The position numbers were made by a program, and so were the translations under genes. A stretch of DNA of 64,000 nt, from contig NZ_CP159289.1 in the NCBI RefSeq assembly GCF_040448675.1, positions 558,001 to 622,000 of the forward strand, given 5' to 3'. Source of the stretch: Dyadobacter sp. 676 (GTDB lineage Bacteria > Bacteroidota > Bacteroidia > Cytophagales > Spirosomataceae). Below, piece by piece: positions 9,676 to 17,693 of the stretch. Positions within the stretch are counted from its first letter, which is position 1; each line of letters starts with the position of its first letter. Below the pieces are notes generated by a model. The model was not told where the DNA came from, searched no databases, and saw nothing but the letters and a program-made list of their open reading frames with translations.

Positions 9676-11156
9676 ACCACAGGCTTCTGCCGCTCCCGTT
9701 CGTCCAGGATGCGGGTAATGTTGATAATCGCGGCGGCCAGATAGAAGTAAATATTCGAAGGGAACTGCACCAGCGCCTCTTGCGGGTAATTACCTATATT
9801 ATAAGCAAATATCACTAAAACCATCGCAAGGCAATAGGTTTTCAGCTCGGGGTTATCGATCAGGAAATAGTTGCCGATACCTTCCCTCAGAATAAAGAAC
9901 ATAAGCAGGCAGAACAGGAGCAGCCCCACCCACCCCAGCTCGACCGCAATGCGGACATAACCGCTGTCCGGCGGGAAATTAGCCAGGTAGGATTGAGGCG
10001 CAAACCGTTGTCCCCAGGCCCCTGTCGCCCCCAGCCCGCCGCCGATCGGATGTGTGAGAATGTAGGGTCGAATGCGCTTCTGGTTGTTTTTCCGCACCTG
10101 GAACGAAATGTCGTCGTTCGGTTTAAAGGCGGTCTGGAACCTTACAATGTTGGAATTGGTGGTGGGTACAAAAACGAGGAACAAAAAGAACAGCGCCGCT
10201 ATACCGGTAAAAAACAAAACGCGTCGGTTAATGCGAAGGATCACAAAAAGTACCATCGCTGCCGGGATAAGCACATAGGCGCCCCGCGTGCCGGAAAAAA
10301 GCATCGACGAGAAAAACAGCGCCAGCATCAGCACCAGCAATAGTTTCTGCCAGGTTTTCTTCACGAAGGTCAGCAGCGCAATACAGATAATGCTGCTTGC
10401 CACCATATTGTAGGAAAATGCGACCGGGTCGGAAAAAATGGAGAATTTACGCCAGTGCCCGGCGATAAAGAGCAAATCCTCGACGCCTTCAGAATGGAGC
10501 CACGCGTCTTCGGCTGCCGAAAAACCGATATATTCCTGCTTGTAGGCATACAATGCCGCAAACAGCGCCAGACCAAGCCATAATTTGAAGATAAACCGCA
10601 GGAACCGGATGCTTCGGATCTGATACATAAATACAAAGTAGGTCAGCATCACGATCGCCACAGCCCGGATGGTGTACACCCACGCCAGCCGTGATTCCGC
10701 GGCCGGGTTGGCGACCTGGGCAATGTTATACACGATCCAGACGAGGATCATCACGCTGACCGGCCCGCCGAATACCTTCCAGTCGGGACGTCGTTTCTGA
10801 TGTATAAAAAAACCGAGAATGAGCAGGCACTGTACTCCGTCCATGACCGTTCCGAGCGGGAAGTCGATACCCAGCCGGCCGATGAAAAACAGCAGATAAG
10901 CGAGGGTCAGCAATACGGTAATGCCGAATTCGGGATAGGCTACAATACCATACACAACCGGCGGCCCGATCATCAGCGCCAGAATGCCCGCACCGGCCAC
11001 TATGCCCTTGTAAGCGATTAACACGCCGAATACCAGTGAAATGAGCAGCAACACAACCAGCCCCGCCAACCGGCCGTCAAGCAGCACGCGCAGCTTTTCG
11101 ATGCCGCCGAGGCGCTCGTGACTCTTTCCGGGAATATGTATCCGAATATCTTTCAT
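9672..11156 (-). CDS. O-antigen ligase/Wzy-like polysaccharide polymerase
   Basis: 494 residues with about a dozen hydrophobic helices, a long non-membrane stretch around residues 350-400 (including RPYILTHPIGGGLGATGAW) and a return to membrane segments, the topology of the Wzy/WaaL O-antigen ligase family. Wzy polymerises repeat units at the periplasmic face of the inner membrane, after the flippase. Presence with a Wzx-like gene and a Wzc-like gene supports a polymerase rather than a ligase. The start ATG shares a base with the stop of the 48-residue gene upstream (TAATG), and the stop overlaps the GT14-like gene. Confidence 0.85.
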   Translation of the reverse strand: MKDIRIHIPGKSHERLGGIEKLRVLLDGRLAGLVVLLLISLVFGVLIAYKGIVAGAGILALMIGPPVVYGIVAYPEFGITVLLTLAYLLFFIGRLGIDFPLGTVMDGVQCLLILGFFIHQKRRPDWKVFGGPVSVMILVWIVYNIAQVANPAAESRLAWVYTIRAVAIVMLTYFVFMYQIRSIRFLRFIFKLWLGLALFAALYAYKQEYIGFSAAEDAWLHSEGVEDLLFIAGHWRKFSIFSDPVAFSYNMVASSIICIALLTFVKKTWQKLLLVLMLALFFSSMLFSGTRGAYVLIPAAMVLFVILRINRRVLFFTGIAALFFLFLVFVPTTNSNIVRFQTAFKPNDDISFQVRKNNQKRIRPYILTHPIGGGLGATGAWGQRFAPQSYLANFPPDSGYVRIAVELGWVGLLLFCLLMFFILREGIGNYFLIDNPELKTYCLAMVLVIFAYNIGNYPQEALVQFPSNIYFYLAAAIINITRILDERERQKPVV

Positions 11157-11302
11157 TAAAAGAAAAGGATTTTAAAAAACCACACGAACACGCTCGCCAG
11201 CGCCAGCAACAGGGCCGCCAGGCGTGCTGTGCGTTGCAAAGGCGTAAGCCCGCTCAAATCGGATGCCCGCCCGCTAACCTTTTTTTCGGGATAAATTTTC
11301 AT
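11156..11302 (-). CDS. Small membrane protein of the exopolysaccharide operon, 48 residues
   Basis: A short open frame fills the gap between the GT2 gene and the polymerase. It starts MKIYPEKKVSG, has a polar first half and one hydrophobic helix (about residues 28-48, LAALLLALASVFVWFFKILF), and stops with TAA whose last A is the first base of the polymerase ATG. The start is 12 bases after the upstream stop. This exact packing inside a tightly coupled operon, with a clean single-span topology, argues that it is a real gene. I do not recognise a family; a role as an accessory to the Wzc-like or Wzy-like protein is a guess. Confidence 0.7.
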   Translation of the reverse strand: MKIYPEKKVSGRASDLSGLTPLQRTARLAALLLALASVFVWFFKILFF

Positions 11303-11314
11303 AACAGTGTTGCG

Positions 11315-12493
11315 TTAATCGCCGGTACTTTCGTTTTCCCCGCGGGTAGCCACCGAAATCCTGTTGGCCCGCCGCACGTTCATCAGCGCGGTAAGCTGAT
11401 AAAACATGAACCTGGGAATATTCACCAGCGATTGGTAAATCCTCGGGTCGGTAGGCGAGCTTTTCAGCGAAATGTAAAATCCCATCACGAATATCATGAG
11501 TGCAGCCAGCCAGATCAGCGATACGATCGGCGAGATCAGCAGGTTGGCCATCATAAAAAACATCGAAAGCAGCAGAAACAGGAACAACGGTGGCCGCAGT
11601 AACACCAATCCGAACAGCGTCCGGTTTAAGTCGAAGCGTATTATGCCTTTGAAAAACAGTTTGAAACCGTATCCGAAATACCGGAACCACGTGTTGAGCC
11701 ATCTTGCCCGCTGCTTCACGAGCTGGTCGGAACCGGTGGTTTTCTCGTCGTAAATAATAGCTTTTTCGGCAAATGCAATGCGGTAACCGCGGCTTACGAT
11801 GCCTTTCTGCAGCACCTTGTCGAAACCCGCGCCGGTTACGTCCAGGGGCCCGAGCACGCTTTCATACAATGCCGTCGTGAACGCCATCCCCGAACCGGCC
11901 AGCGTGGCTGAAGAACCGGCCCCGAACAATACTTTGCCGTCGTAGAAATGGTAATAGATGTCGCGCGCCGCGTCGAGGCAGGCATAAGTCGTGTCCAGGT
12001 TTTTCGCTTCGCGAACGCCCTGTACAGCTTCGTACCCCCTGTTGAAATACACATTCAGCTCGTTCAGGTAGCCCGGATCGGCGAGATTATCGCTATCGAT
12101 GATGGTCAGGTGCGTGTGCGGGCGCACAAAGCGGCGTATTGCGTAGAAATGCGAGCGGGTATTACTGCCCAAAACCTTGTCGGGGCGCAACAAAAGCACT
12201 TTATCATCCTGAAAATTCAGGTTGCTGATATCGCATTTGTCGGCGACCACGTAAATATGGTAACGGTCGTAATCCAGCCGGAGCAGCGAAGCGACAACCG
12301 CAGGCAGCTGCGCAGTGTATTCATAGGCCGTCACGATAATGCCGTAATCGGGCATACCGGCCGTTGCCTGGCACGTATGCCGCGGTCCCGCCGTTTTCCT
12401 TAAACCATAAAGCAGCAATAAAAACACCGGGAACACGAGATTGTACCCGACCATGAGCTGGATCGCCCATCCTGTCCATTCCAAGATTTTCAT
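11315..12493 (-). CDS. Membrane glycosyltransferase family 2, cellulose-synthase-like
   Basis: 392 residues. One N-terminal span (about 10-30), a GT2 catalytic domain with YGIIVTAYEY, VADKCD and the metal-binding DSD at 133-135, the acceptor motif QRARW at 261-265, and two or three C-terminal spans (about 290-342). The QxxRW motif and flanking membrane helices are typical of processive or membrane-anchored synthases such as cellulose and hyaluronan synthases, so it may do more than add one sugar. Its start overlaps the Wzc-like stop by 4 bases. Whether it is processive cannot be decided from sequence. Confidence 0.8.
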   Translation of the reverse strand: MKILEWTGWAIQLMVGYNLVFPVFLLLLYGLRKTAGPRHTCQATAGMPDYGIIVTAYEYTAQLPAVVASLLRLDYDRYHIYVVADKCDISNLNFQDDKVLLLRPDKVLGSNTRSHFYAIRRFVRPHTHLTIIDSDNLADPGYLNELNVYFNRGYEAVQGVREAKNLDTTYACLDAARDIYYHFYDGKVLFGAGSSATLAGSGMAFTTALYESVLGPLDVTGAGFDKVLQKGIVSRGYRIAFAEKAIIYDEKTTGSDQLVKQRARWLNTWFRYFGYGFKLFFKGIIRFDLNRTLFGLVLLRPPLFLFLLLSMFFMMANLLISPIVSLIWLAALMIFVMGFYISLKSSPTDPRIYQSLVNIPRFMFYQLTALMNVRRANRISVATRGENESTGD

Positions 12494-14670
12494 GCTTCCA
12501 CGGGTTTAGCCACCTTTCCGGCCTGTTCGGGAATATCCCCGGTGTTGGTCAATACCCAACCAGCAAATTTTCCATGCAAGCCGTTGAGATACTGAATCTT
12601 CGACTGGTCTCCCGGTCCTATCGACCGTCCCGCCGCGAAAACCGCAACCACCAAATCCGAGAACATCACCCATTCCTTGGCGCGGTTCATGGCCATCAGC
12701 GAATCGGTTTCAATAAGGACAATGTCGAAACGGGCTTTCAATGCCTGCAACCGCTCGCCGATCACTTTCTCTTCGGCCAGTTCGAGCACCGAGATGTCGC
12801 CGGGCTTCGCGCCGAGGATGCTGATCTGGCCCCGCATCGCCTCCGGCAGGTTGTTTGATTTTATGAAATTTTCAAATGGCGTACTATCCGGGTTCAGCCG
12901 GGAAATGTCCGGCTGGCCGAAGTTACCGTCGATGATCAGTACGGTCTTATTGATTTTGGAAAATGCCCATGCCAATGCGATCACAAACGCCGTTTTGCCC
13001 ACGTCATAGCCCAGGCTCGTAACTGCAATGATCTTGGGATCGGCCATTTCGTTATCGAGCTCGTACCGAATGGACCGCACCAGGTTTTTATAGAGCCTGA
13101 CAGACTTGTCGTCCGATGCATTCATTCCCGACAGGCTGAGGTTCGAATCCTTATCCAACGCATTCAGATACCCCAGTACAGGCTTGCCGGTTTCGTTCGC
13201 CAGCTGTAACGGGTAGCGGATCGATTTGTCGAGGTAGAAAAGGATAAAGAACACGAATACGCAGAATGTGAAGCTGATCACCCCGGACAGGATCACCAGG
13301 ACCATTTTCTTCGACGCCTGGACTTCGCCGGGCATCGCACGTTCGATCAGGCGGAGGTATACGGGGAAACTGAATTCCAGGCTGGCTTCGTTGTAGCGCT
13401 GTAACGCCTCGATATATTCTTTGCTGGCGATGTCGATCGAAGTTTCGAATTCCTGGATTTTCGCCTCGTTGGGCACCAGCCCGTCGAACTTTCGGTTAAG
13501 GCGATCGAGCTCGGCCTGGATGGACGATACGCTGTTCCTGGCCAATTCGAGCGAAATCTCCATGCCCAGTTTCTGCGTTACCAGGTCTTGTTTAACAGCC
13601 ATCGGATTGTAGGCGTATTTATCCGCAGCCTCATCGATTTCCTCCGATAGCCGGCTGCGCAGCGAATCGAGGCTGAATTTGATGCGACTGTCGAAATTGC
13701 TCAAAATGTAGCGCTCGTTCAGGGCTTTCAGGTTGCTTTTGGTGGCGATAATCTTCTGGTTAATGTCGGTGAGCGCGCTTTCGAAGTACTTGCGTTCCGT
13801 GGGATTGAAACGCTTGTCGATATTGCCGATAGCGGCCGTATAGGCGATAATGTCCTTCTGCGCAATCTGTCGGCGGGTCTCAAAATCAGCCATTTGCCCG
13901 TAAATGCTCTTGGCCTGCTCGTTCAGGTTAAGCACCCGGTTTTGGATTTTAAAATTTTTCAAAGTATTCATCCGCTCGTTCAGCACATCGAGCTTCCGTT
14001 GCATAAAACTGTGAAGAAAGTCGATGGTTCTTTTGTTGTTGCCCACCACGCGTGACGAATTGTCCGAAATGAACTCCTGCGCAAGCGTATTGACCACATA
14101 GGCAGCCAGATCGGGGTGTTCCGCTTCGTATTCGACATCGATATAGTCGCTTACCCCCGTGCGGTAAATAATCAGCTTCTCGCGAAGCGCATTGGCTCCG
14201 TAGCCCATGTCCACGATAATGTCGTTAAGCTTTTTCTCCTCCGGCTTCCACAGGAACAGCTCCTCCCGTTTCCGGTATTTCTCGCCGATGAGCGCCATGG
14301 CCCTGGCTTTTTCCGCCTTGCCCATCTCTTCCAGTTCGCGCACCGGCTCGCGCCAGGTTGAGTCTTTCGAGCCTTTCAAATCGTTAAGGATCAACCGGTA
14401 GGATACCTGATCTAGGGTTCTCTTCAGACGCATTACCTGGATCAGGCTCTCGAACTTGCGTGCGATCTGCTGGTCCTGCTCATCCCTGGCGCGTGTTACC
14501 ACCTGGTCGGTCTTGTCGACCAGCCCCGTGGCGATGCGGGCGTGCGATTCGTAGGTGTCCGGCAGCCGTCTCACGAGGAAATAGCAGACGATGACGGTAA
14601 TCAGCGGAACGAGGATCAGCGCGAGCTTATTCCTTTGCAACAACCTCAAAAACTGTACAACCTCGGTCAT
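12490..14670 (-). CDS. Wzc-like polysaccharide co-polymerase with degenerate BY-kinase domain
   Basis: 726 residues. N-terminal Wzz-type domain with a span near residues 17-35, a long coiled-coil periplasmic part (about 170-430) with a GNVR-like end, a second span (about 455-480) and a cytoplasmic P-loop domain. Walker A is TSLGYDVGKT near 551-560, Walker A' is VLIIDGN, and Walker B is IVLIETD where most BY-kinases have an IDTP-type sequence. The C-terminus ends AGKVAKPVEA with no tyrosine cluster. Family members set chain length and couple polymerisation to export; loss of the tyrosine tail means classical autophosphorylation control is unlikely here. Overlaps both neighbours by 4 bases. Confidence 0.85.
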   Translation of the reverse strand: MTEVVQFLRLLQRNKLALILVPLITVIVCYFLVRRLPDTYESHARIATGLVDKTDQVVTRARDEQDQQIARKFESLIQVMRLKRTLDQVSYRLILNDLKGSKDSTWREPVRELEEMGKAEKARAMALIGEKYRKREELFLWKPEEKKLNDIIVDMGYGANALREKLIIYRTGVSDYIDVEYEAEHPDLAAYVVNTLAQEFISDNSSRVVGNNKRTIDFLHSFMQRKLDVLNERMNTLKNFKIQNRVLNLNEQAKSIYGQMADFETRRQIAQKDIIAYTAAIGNIDKRFNPTERKYFESALTDINQKIIATKSNLKALNERYILSNFDSRIKFSLDSLRSRLSEEIDEAADKYAYNPMAVKQDLVTQKLGMEISLELARNSVSSIQAELDRLNRKFDGLVPNEAKIQEFETSIDIASKEYIEALQRYNEASLEFSFPVYLRLIERAMPGEVQASKKMVLVILSGVISFTFCVFVFFILFYLDKSIRYPLQLANETGKPVLGYLNALDKDSNLSLSGMNASDDKSVRLYKNLVRSIRYELDNEMADPKIIAVTSLGYDVGKTAFVIALAWAFSKINKTVLIIDGNFGQPDISRLNPDSTPFENFIKSNNLPEAMRGQISILGAKPGDISVLELAEEKVIGERLQALKARFDIVLIETDSLMAMNRAKEWVMFSDLVVAVFAAGRSIGPGDQSKIQYLNGLHGKFAGWVLTNTGDIPEQAGKVAKPVEA

Positions 14671-15341
14671 TTGATATCTTCTAGTTTTTGTCCCAACAAT
14701 TCTTCCAGGCTGCTCTTGGCAACCAGTACCTCGCTTTCGGAATTCAGCAGGTTCTGTGCGTGGTCGGTTTGCATGATGAGCACCTGGTTATACTTCTCCA
14801 ATGTCTCCTGTCCCGTTTCGAAGCGCTTTTTCACATGGTCGAGCATACTTTCGACATCGAGCGCGGCATTCGAGCGCACGCGGTACACCGCTTTTTTCTG
14901 GATATAGGTAAAATAGCGCTTCTTCACCTCGGCTTCCATATTCAGGTCGAACGACTGCTTGTCGTACTCCGCAGAGGCAAGCTCGCTCCGGGCCTGCTTC
15001 ACCAATGCCGGCTTTTGCAATATGGCCCCGATATTGACGAAAAAACCAAACTGATAAGTAAAAGGAAATGAGGCGGATACCGGCGTTCCGTTATTTTTTG
15101 GATTGTACAGGTAGGAGAAATTGAAGATATCGAAATAGGAAAGCTTCGCTTTTCTGACGCCCGTTTCAGCCGCGTCGACATGTGCCTGGTACATCTTGAT
15201 CTTCGGATAATTGGCCTTGCAGATCGCGATCAGCTTGTCGAGGTAGGCATAATCGACGTCTTTGCTCAAAGATTCCTGGGCACGGGCGCTCGGGACCGAG
15301 CATAAAAGCAGGAGCCCCAAAGCGGCATATTTAATCGGCAT
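14667..15341 (-). CDS. Half-length TolC-family outer-membrane protein
   Basis: 224 residues with a signal peptide (MPIKYAALGLLLLCSVPSARAQ). The mature part has one long helix pair flanking a short strand region (about residues 70-110, FNFSYLYNP and FTYQFGFFVNIG) and ends in another heptad-rich helix. This is one OEP structural repeat; TolC proteins normally have two in about 400-500 residues. It leads the exopolysaccharide operon and is coupled to the Wzc-like gene by ATGA overlap, so it may serve as the outer-membrane exit in place of Wza, which I do not see. Alternatives are an auxiliary periplasmic protein or a truncation fixed in the lineage. The frame is intact and starts cleanly. Confidence 0.75.
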   Translation of the reverse strand: MPIKYAALGLLLLCSVPSARAQESLSKDVDYAYLDKLIAICKANYPKIKMYQAHVDAAETGVRKAKLSYFDIFNFSYLYNPKNNGTPVSASFPFTYQFGFFVNIGAILQKPALVKQARSELASAEYDKQSFDLNMEAEVKKRYFTYIQKKAVYRVRSNAALDVESMLDHVKKRFETGQETLEKYNQVLIMQTDHAQNLLNSESEVLVAKSSLEELLGQKLEDIK

Positions 15342-15375
15342 ATCAGGGAACTATCATTATTTATAAATCACTTTC

Positions 15376-15406
15376 ATTGACTTTGTAGTAATACAAAATA
15401 CTTTTG
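15376..15406 (+). promoter_or_regulatory. Candidate promoter, -33 ATTG / -7 TACTTTTG
   Basis: ATTG at 15376-15379 and TACTTTTG at 15399-15406 are separated by 19 bases, the spacing and sequences expected of a Bacteroidota vegetative promoter. It points at the acyltransferase gene that starts 38 bases further on. Confidence 0.55.
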
Positions 15407-15423
15407 GATAAAAATATTACTAC
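15385..15423. promoter_or_regulatory. 9-bp inverted repeat around the -7 box, candidate operator
   Basis: GTAGTAATA at 15385-15393 and its exact reverse complement TATTACTAC at 15415-15423 surround the -7 box of the candidate promoter. The arms are centred about three helical turns apart. Placement in the divergent gap between the exopolysaccharide operon and the acyltransferase fits a regulator-binding site. The same core recurs at 17763-17770. Confidence 0.45.
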
Positions 15424-15443
15424 ATCTCACTAATCTAGGTAAA

Positions 15444-16061
15444 ATGTCCTTACCTGACCAAATCCGGAGCAGTCCGGGACTGAAAAAATTTGTCCACTGG
15501 ATGCTGGTCCCGACCAATCAGGCGCGGCCCAGGTGGTGGGTCCGGGTTTTCCTGAACCGCTTTTTTCATCATAAGGGCAAAAATGTCGTCATCCGCAGGC
15601 GGGTCAGAATGGATGTGCTGCCATTCAATCCGTTTTCGATCGGCGATAATTCGATGATCGAAGATTTCAGCACAATCAACAATGGCGTGGGGGCGGTACA
15701 CATCGGCGCCAACTCCCTGGTCGGCCTGGGCAATGTCATAATCGGTCCGGTGACAATCGGCAACGACGTGATCCTCGCGCAGCATATCGTTGTCAGCGGC
15801 CTCAACCACAACTACCAGGACATCCGGCAACCCATTCATAAACAAGGCGTAAGCATAGCCCCGATCGTCATCGGGGACGAATGCTGGATCGGCGCCAACG
15901 CCGTTGTCACCGCAGGCGTTACCATTGGCCGGCATTCGGTGGTAGCGGCCGGGGCCGTCGTGACGAAGGATATCCCGCCGTACTCGGTCGCTGTCGGAAA
16001 CCCGGCGCGCATTATCAAACGGTACGATCCCGGACACGAGGACTGGGCAAAAATTTCCTGA
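15444..16061 (+). CDS. Acyltransferase, left-handed beta-helix (WcaF/NodL-like)
   Basis: 205 residues with hexapeptide repeats from about residue 50 to 180: IGDNSMIEDFSTI, IGANSLVGLGNVIIGPVTIG, VIGDECWIGANAVVTAGVTIG, SVVAAGAVV. The catalytic His of the family is in the NHNYQD segment. Such trimeric enzymes acetylate a sugar hydroxyl from acetyl-CoA; here the target is probably the exopolysaccharide or its precursor. A basic N-terminal extension of about 40 residues may bind the membrane. It is divergent from the main operon and tail to tail with the sugar transferase, with 18 bases between stops. Confidence 0.85.
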   Translation: MSLPDQIRSSPGLKKFVHWMLVPTNQARPRWWVRVFLNRFFHHKGKNVVIRRRVRMDVLPFNPFSIGDNSMIEDFSTINNGVGAVHIGANSLVGLGNVIIGPVTIGNDVILAQHIVVSGLNHNYQDIRQPIHKQGVSIAPIVIGDECWIGANAVVTAGVTIGRHSVVAAGAVVTKDIPPYSVAVGNPARIIKRYDPGHEDWAKIS

Positions 16062-16079
16062 CATAGCGTTGTTATTCCG

Positions 16080-17291
16080 TCAGACATTCTCCGACTGCAG
16101 CAGCGCCGGAAATGTTTTCAGGATGATCTCCATATCCATTCTGAAGGAGAATTCGCGGGCATAAGTAATATCCAGCCGGGTACGCTCCTCTTCCGTCATA
16201 TCGGCCTGGCCCTTGCCGCGCTTGGTGACCTGCCACAGGCCGGTAAGCCCGGCGGGACCTGCGAAACGCAGTATTTTATCGTCCGTGGTCATTTTTTCGG
16301 CCTCGTACAGGGGCAACGGGCGATTCCCCACCAGCGACATATCGCCTTTGAGGATGTTGAGCAACTGCGGCAGTTCGTCGATACTCGAATTCCGGAGAAA
16401 CCGGCCCAGACGGGTAATGCGCGGATCGTTCTGGAACTTCATGAACGCCGCCTTTTGCTCCTTCTGAAAATGGTACAGCTTTTCGCAGATCTCCTTACCG
16501 TCATGAAAAAGCAGGTTTTTGCATTCGTTGCCCGCCCGGCATTCGTCGCAAAGCCCCTGCGTTTCGATCTGGGCTACCGGTTCGGACCTCGAATACATAT
16601 TGAACGCGGCCATTTTACGGATCAGCTGGTCGGCGTCTGTCCGCATGGTCCTGAACTTATACAGGTCGAAAATCCGGTAACCGCTTCCTACCCGTTTGGA
16701 TTTGTAAAACACGGGGCCTTTCGAATCCAGCTTTATCAGAATGGCTACGATAATGAATACCGGAAGCAGCAGGATCACTGCCGTTCCCGTAGTCGCGATA
16801 TCGATCGCCCTTTTCCAAAGCGGCGTTTTATGGCTTCGCGAGCCGATTTTCTGCGACGCTTTGTTGGCAACGTACCATTGGCGCTTTTTGAAATACCTGA
16901 TGCGGGTAATGAGGTCGCCGTCCTCGAAACGGACCGAGAATATATCGTCGGCACGCTTGCTGCGGGCCACATCGATCGCCTGGCGGTCGATCCTGTCGAC
17001 CAGTAACACGAAAGGGATATTCCCAAAGCCGGCGCTGCCGCGGATGATGTCCAGCAGTTCCAGGCCTCCGCTCCGGTCGTGCGCAACGATCACATCGGCG
17101 GGATAACTTTCTCTCAATGCTTCCAGCGCGCCCGCCGGCGTATCGAAATATTCCACCTGGAGATATTCCTCAAAGCGTTCCGCGAACCGCAGATATTCCT
17201 GGAAGTCGGTATGAACGTAAATAACCCTGAACCGGGCAAGGTAGGTTTTCCCCGCCGCTGCCATTTCTGTCGTTGTGCCGGCCAGTTCCAT
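16080..17291 (-). CDS. Initiating sugar transferase (WcaJ/PglC-like) with N-terminal pseudo-receiver
   Basis: 403 residues. Residues about 160-400 are a bacterial sugar transferase: a reentrant hydrophobic helix (TAVILLLPVFIIVAILIKL), GPVFYKSKRVGSG, DLYKFRTMRTDAD, DPRITRLGRFLR, SIDELPQLLNILKGDMSLVG and GITGLWQV-type ending. It loads the first sugar phosphate on undecaprenyl phosphate. An insert around 250-275 has four cysteines (CDEC, ECK, ICEK), a feature of this Bacteroidota subfamily. Residues about 20-140 align with a receiver domain whose key residues are gone: HTD replaces the acidic pair, His sits at the phosphoacceptor position (VIVAHD) and RADDIFSVRF lacks the Lys of ADDYLTKPF. The response regulator gene ends 12 bases upstream, so they share an operon. 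Confidence 0.85.
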   Translation of the reverse strand: MELAGTTTEMAAAGKTYLARFRVIYVHTDFQEYLRFAERFEEYLQVEYFDTPAGALEALRESYPADVIVAHDRSGGLELLDIIRGSAGFGNIPFVLLVDRIDRQAIDVARSKRADDIFSVRFEDGDLITRIRYFKKRQWYVANKASQKIGSRSHKTPLWKRAIDIATTGTAVILLLPVFIIVAILIKLDSKGPVFYKSKRVGSGYRIFDLYKFRTMRTDADQLIRKMAAFNMYSRSEPVAQIETQGLCDECRAGNECKNLLFHDGKEICEKLYHFQKEQKAAFMKFQNDPRITRLGRFLRNSSIDELPQLLNILKGDMSLVGNRPLPLYEAEKMTTDDKILRFAGPAGLTGLWQVTKRGKGQADMTEEERTRLDITYAREFSFRMDMEIILKTFPALLQSENV

Positions 17292-17303
17292 ACTATCCGT
17301 ATT

Positions 17304-17693
17304 TTAGGAAAAGCGTTTGCTGCGCCGCAATACGGCATTGATTTTGGCGTGCACCTCCATTGGGTTGAAAGGCTTGACCATGAAATCGTCCGCTCCCAGA
17401 TTGAGGCATTGGATGCGCTCGCTGCTTTCGTCGGAGCCGGAAAGGATAATAATCGGTATTTCCGAATAGAGATTACTCGCTTTCGCTACTTTCAGAAATT
17501 CCTTGCCGCTCAGATTCGGCATATGGAGATCTGCGATGATGAGGTCGGCCTGGTTGCCTTCTTCGAGCCACAACATCCCTTCGGAACCGTCGCTTTTGAT
17601 CACTACATTGAAATCTTTTTTAAGAAAATGTTCCAGTATTTTGGTTATGCTGGGTTCGTCGTCTATAATCAGCAGATTCCTTCTATCGTCCAT
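17304..17693 (-). CDS. Stand-alone response regulator receiver
   Basis: 129 residues, only a receiver domain: LLIIDDEPSITKIL with the acidic pair, phosphoacceptor Asp in ADLIIADLHMPN, Ser/Thr in IIILSGSD and Lys in GADDFMVKPF, followed by a short basic tail RRSKRF. With no output domain it must act by protein contact. It is the upstream partner of the sugar transferase with a dead receiver, and the cluster's hybrid kinase ends in an HPt domain that needs such a receiver. I chose the ATG at 17693 (MDDRRNLLIIDD); an upstream in-frame start would add 17 residues unlike receivers. Confidence 0.85.
   Translation of the reverse strand: MDDRRNLLIIDDEPSITKILEHFLKKDFNVVIKSDGSEGMLWLEEGNQADLIIADLHMPNLSGKEFLKVAKASNLYSEIPIIILSGSDESSERIQCLNLGADDFMVKPFNPMEVHAKINAVLRRSKRFS

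Noticed and set aside
16505..16560. Cys cluster in the sugar transferase as a sign of a novel fused metal domain
   Set aside because: From memory of this Bacteroidota sugar-transferase subfamily the four-cysteine insert is a regular feature, so it is not new here.
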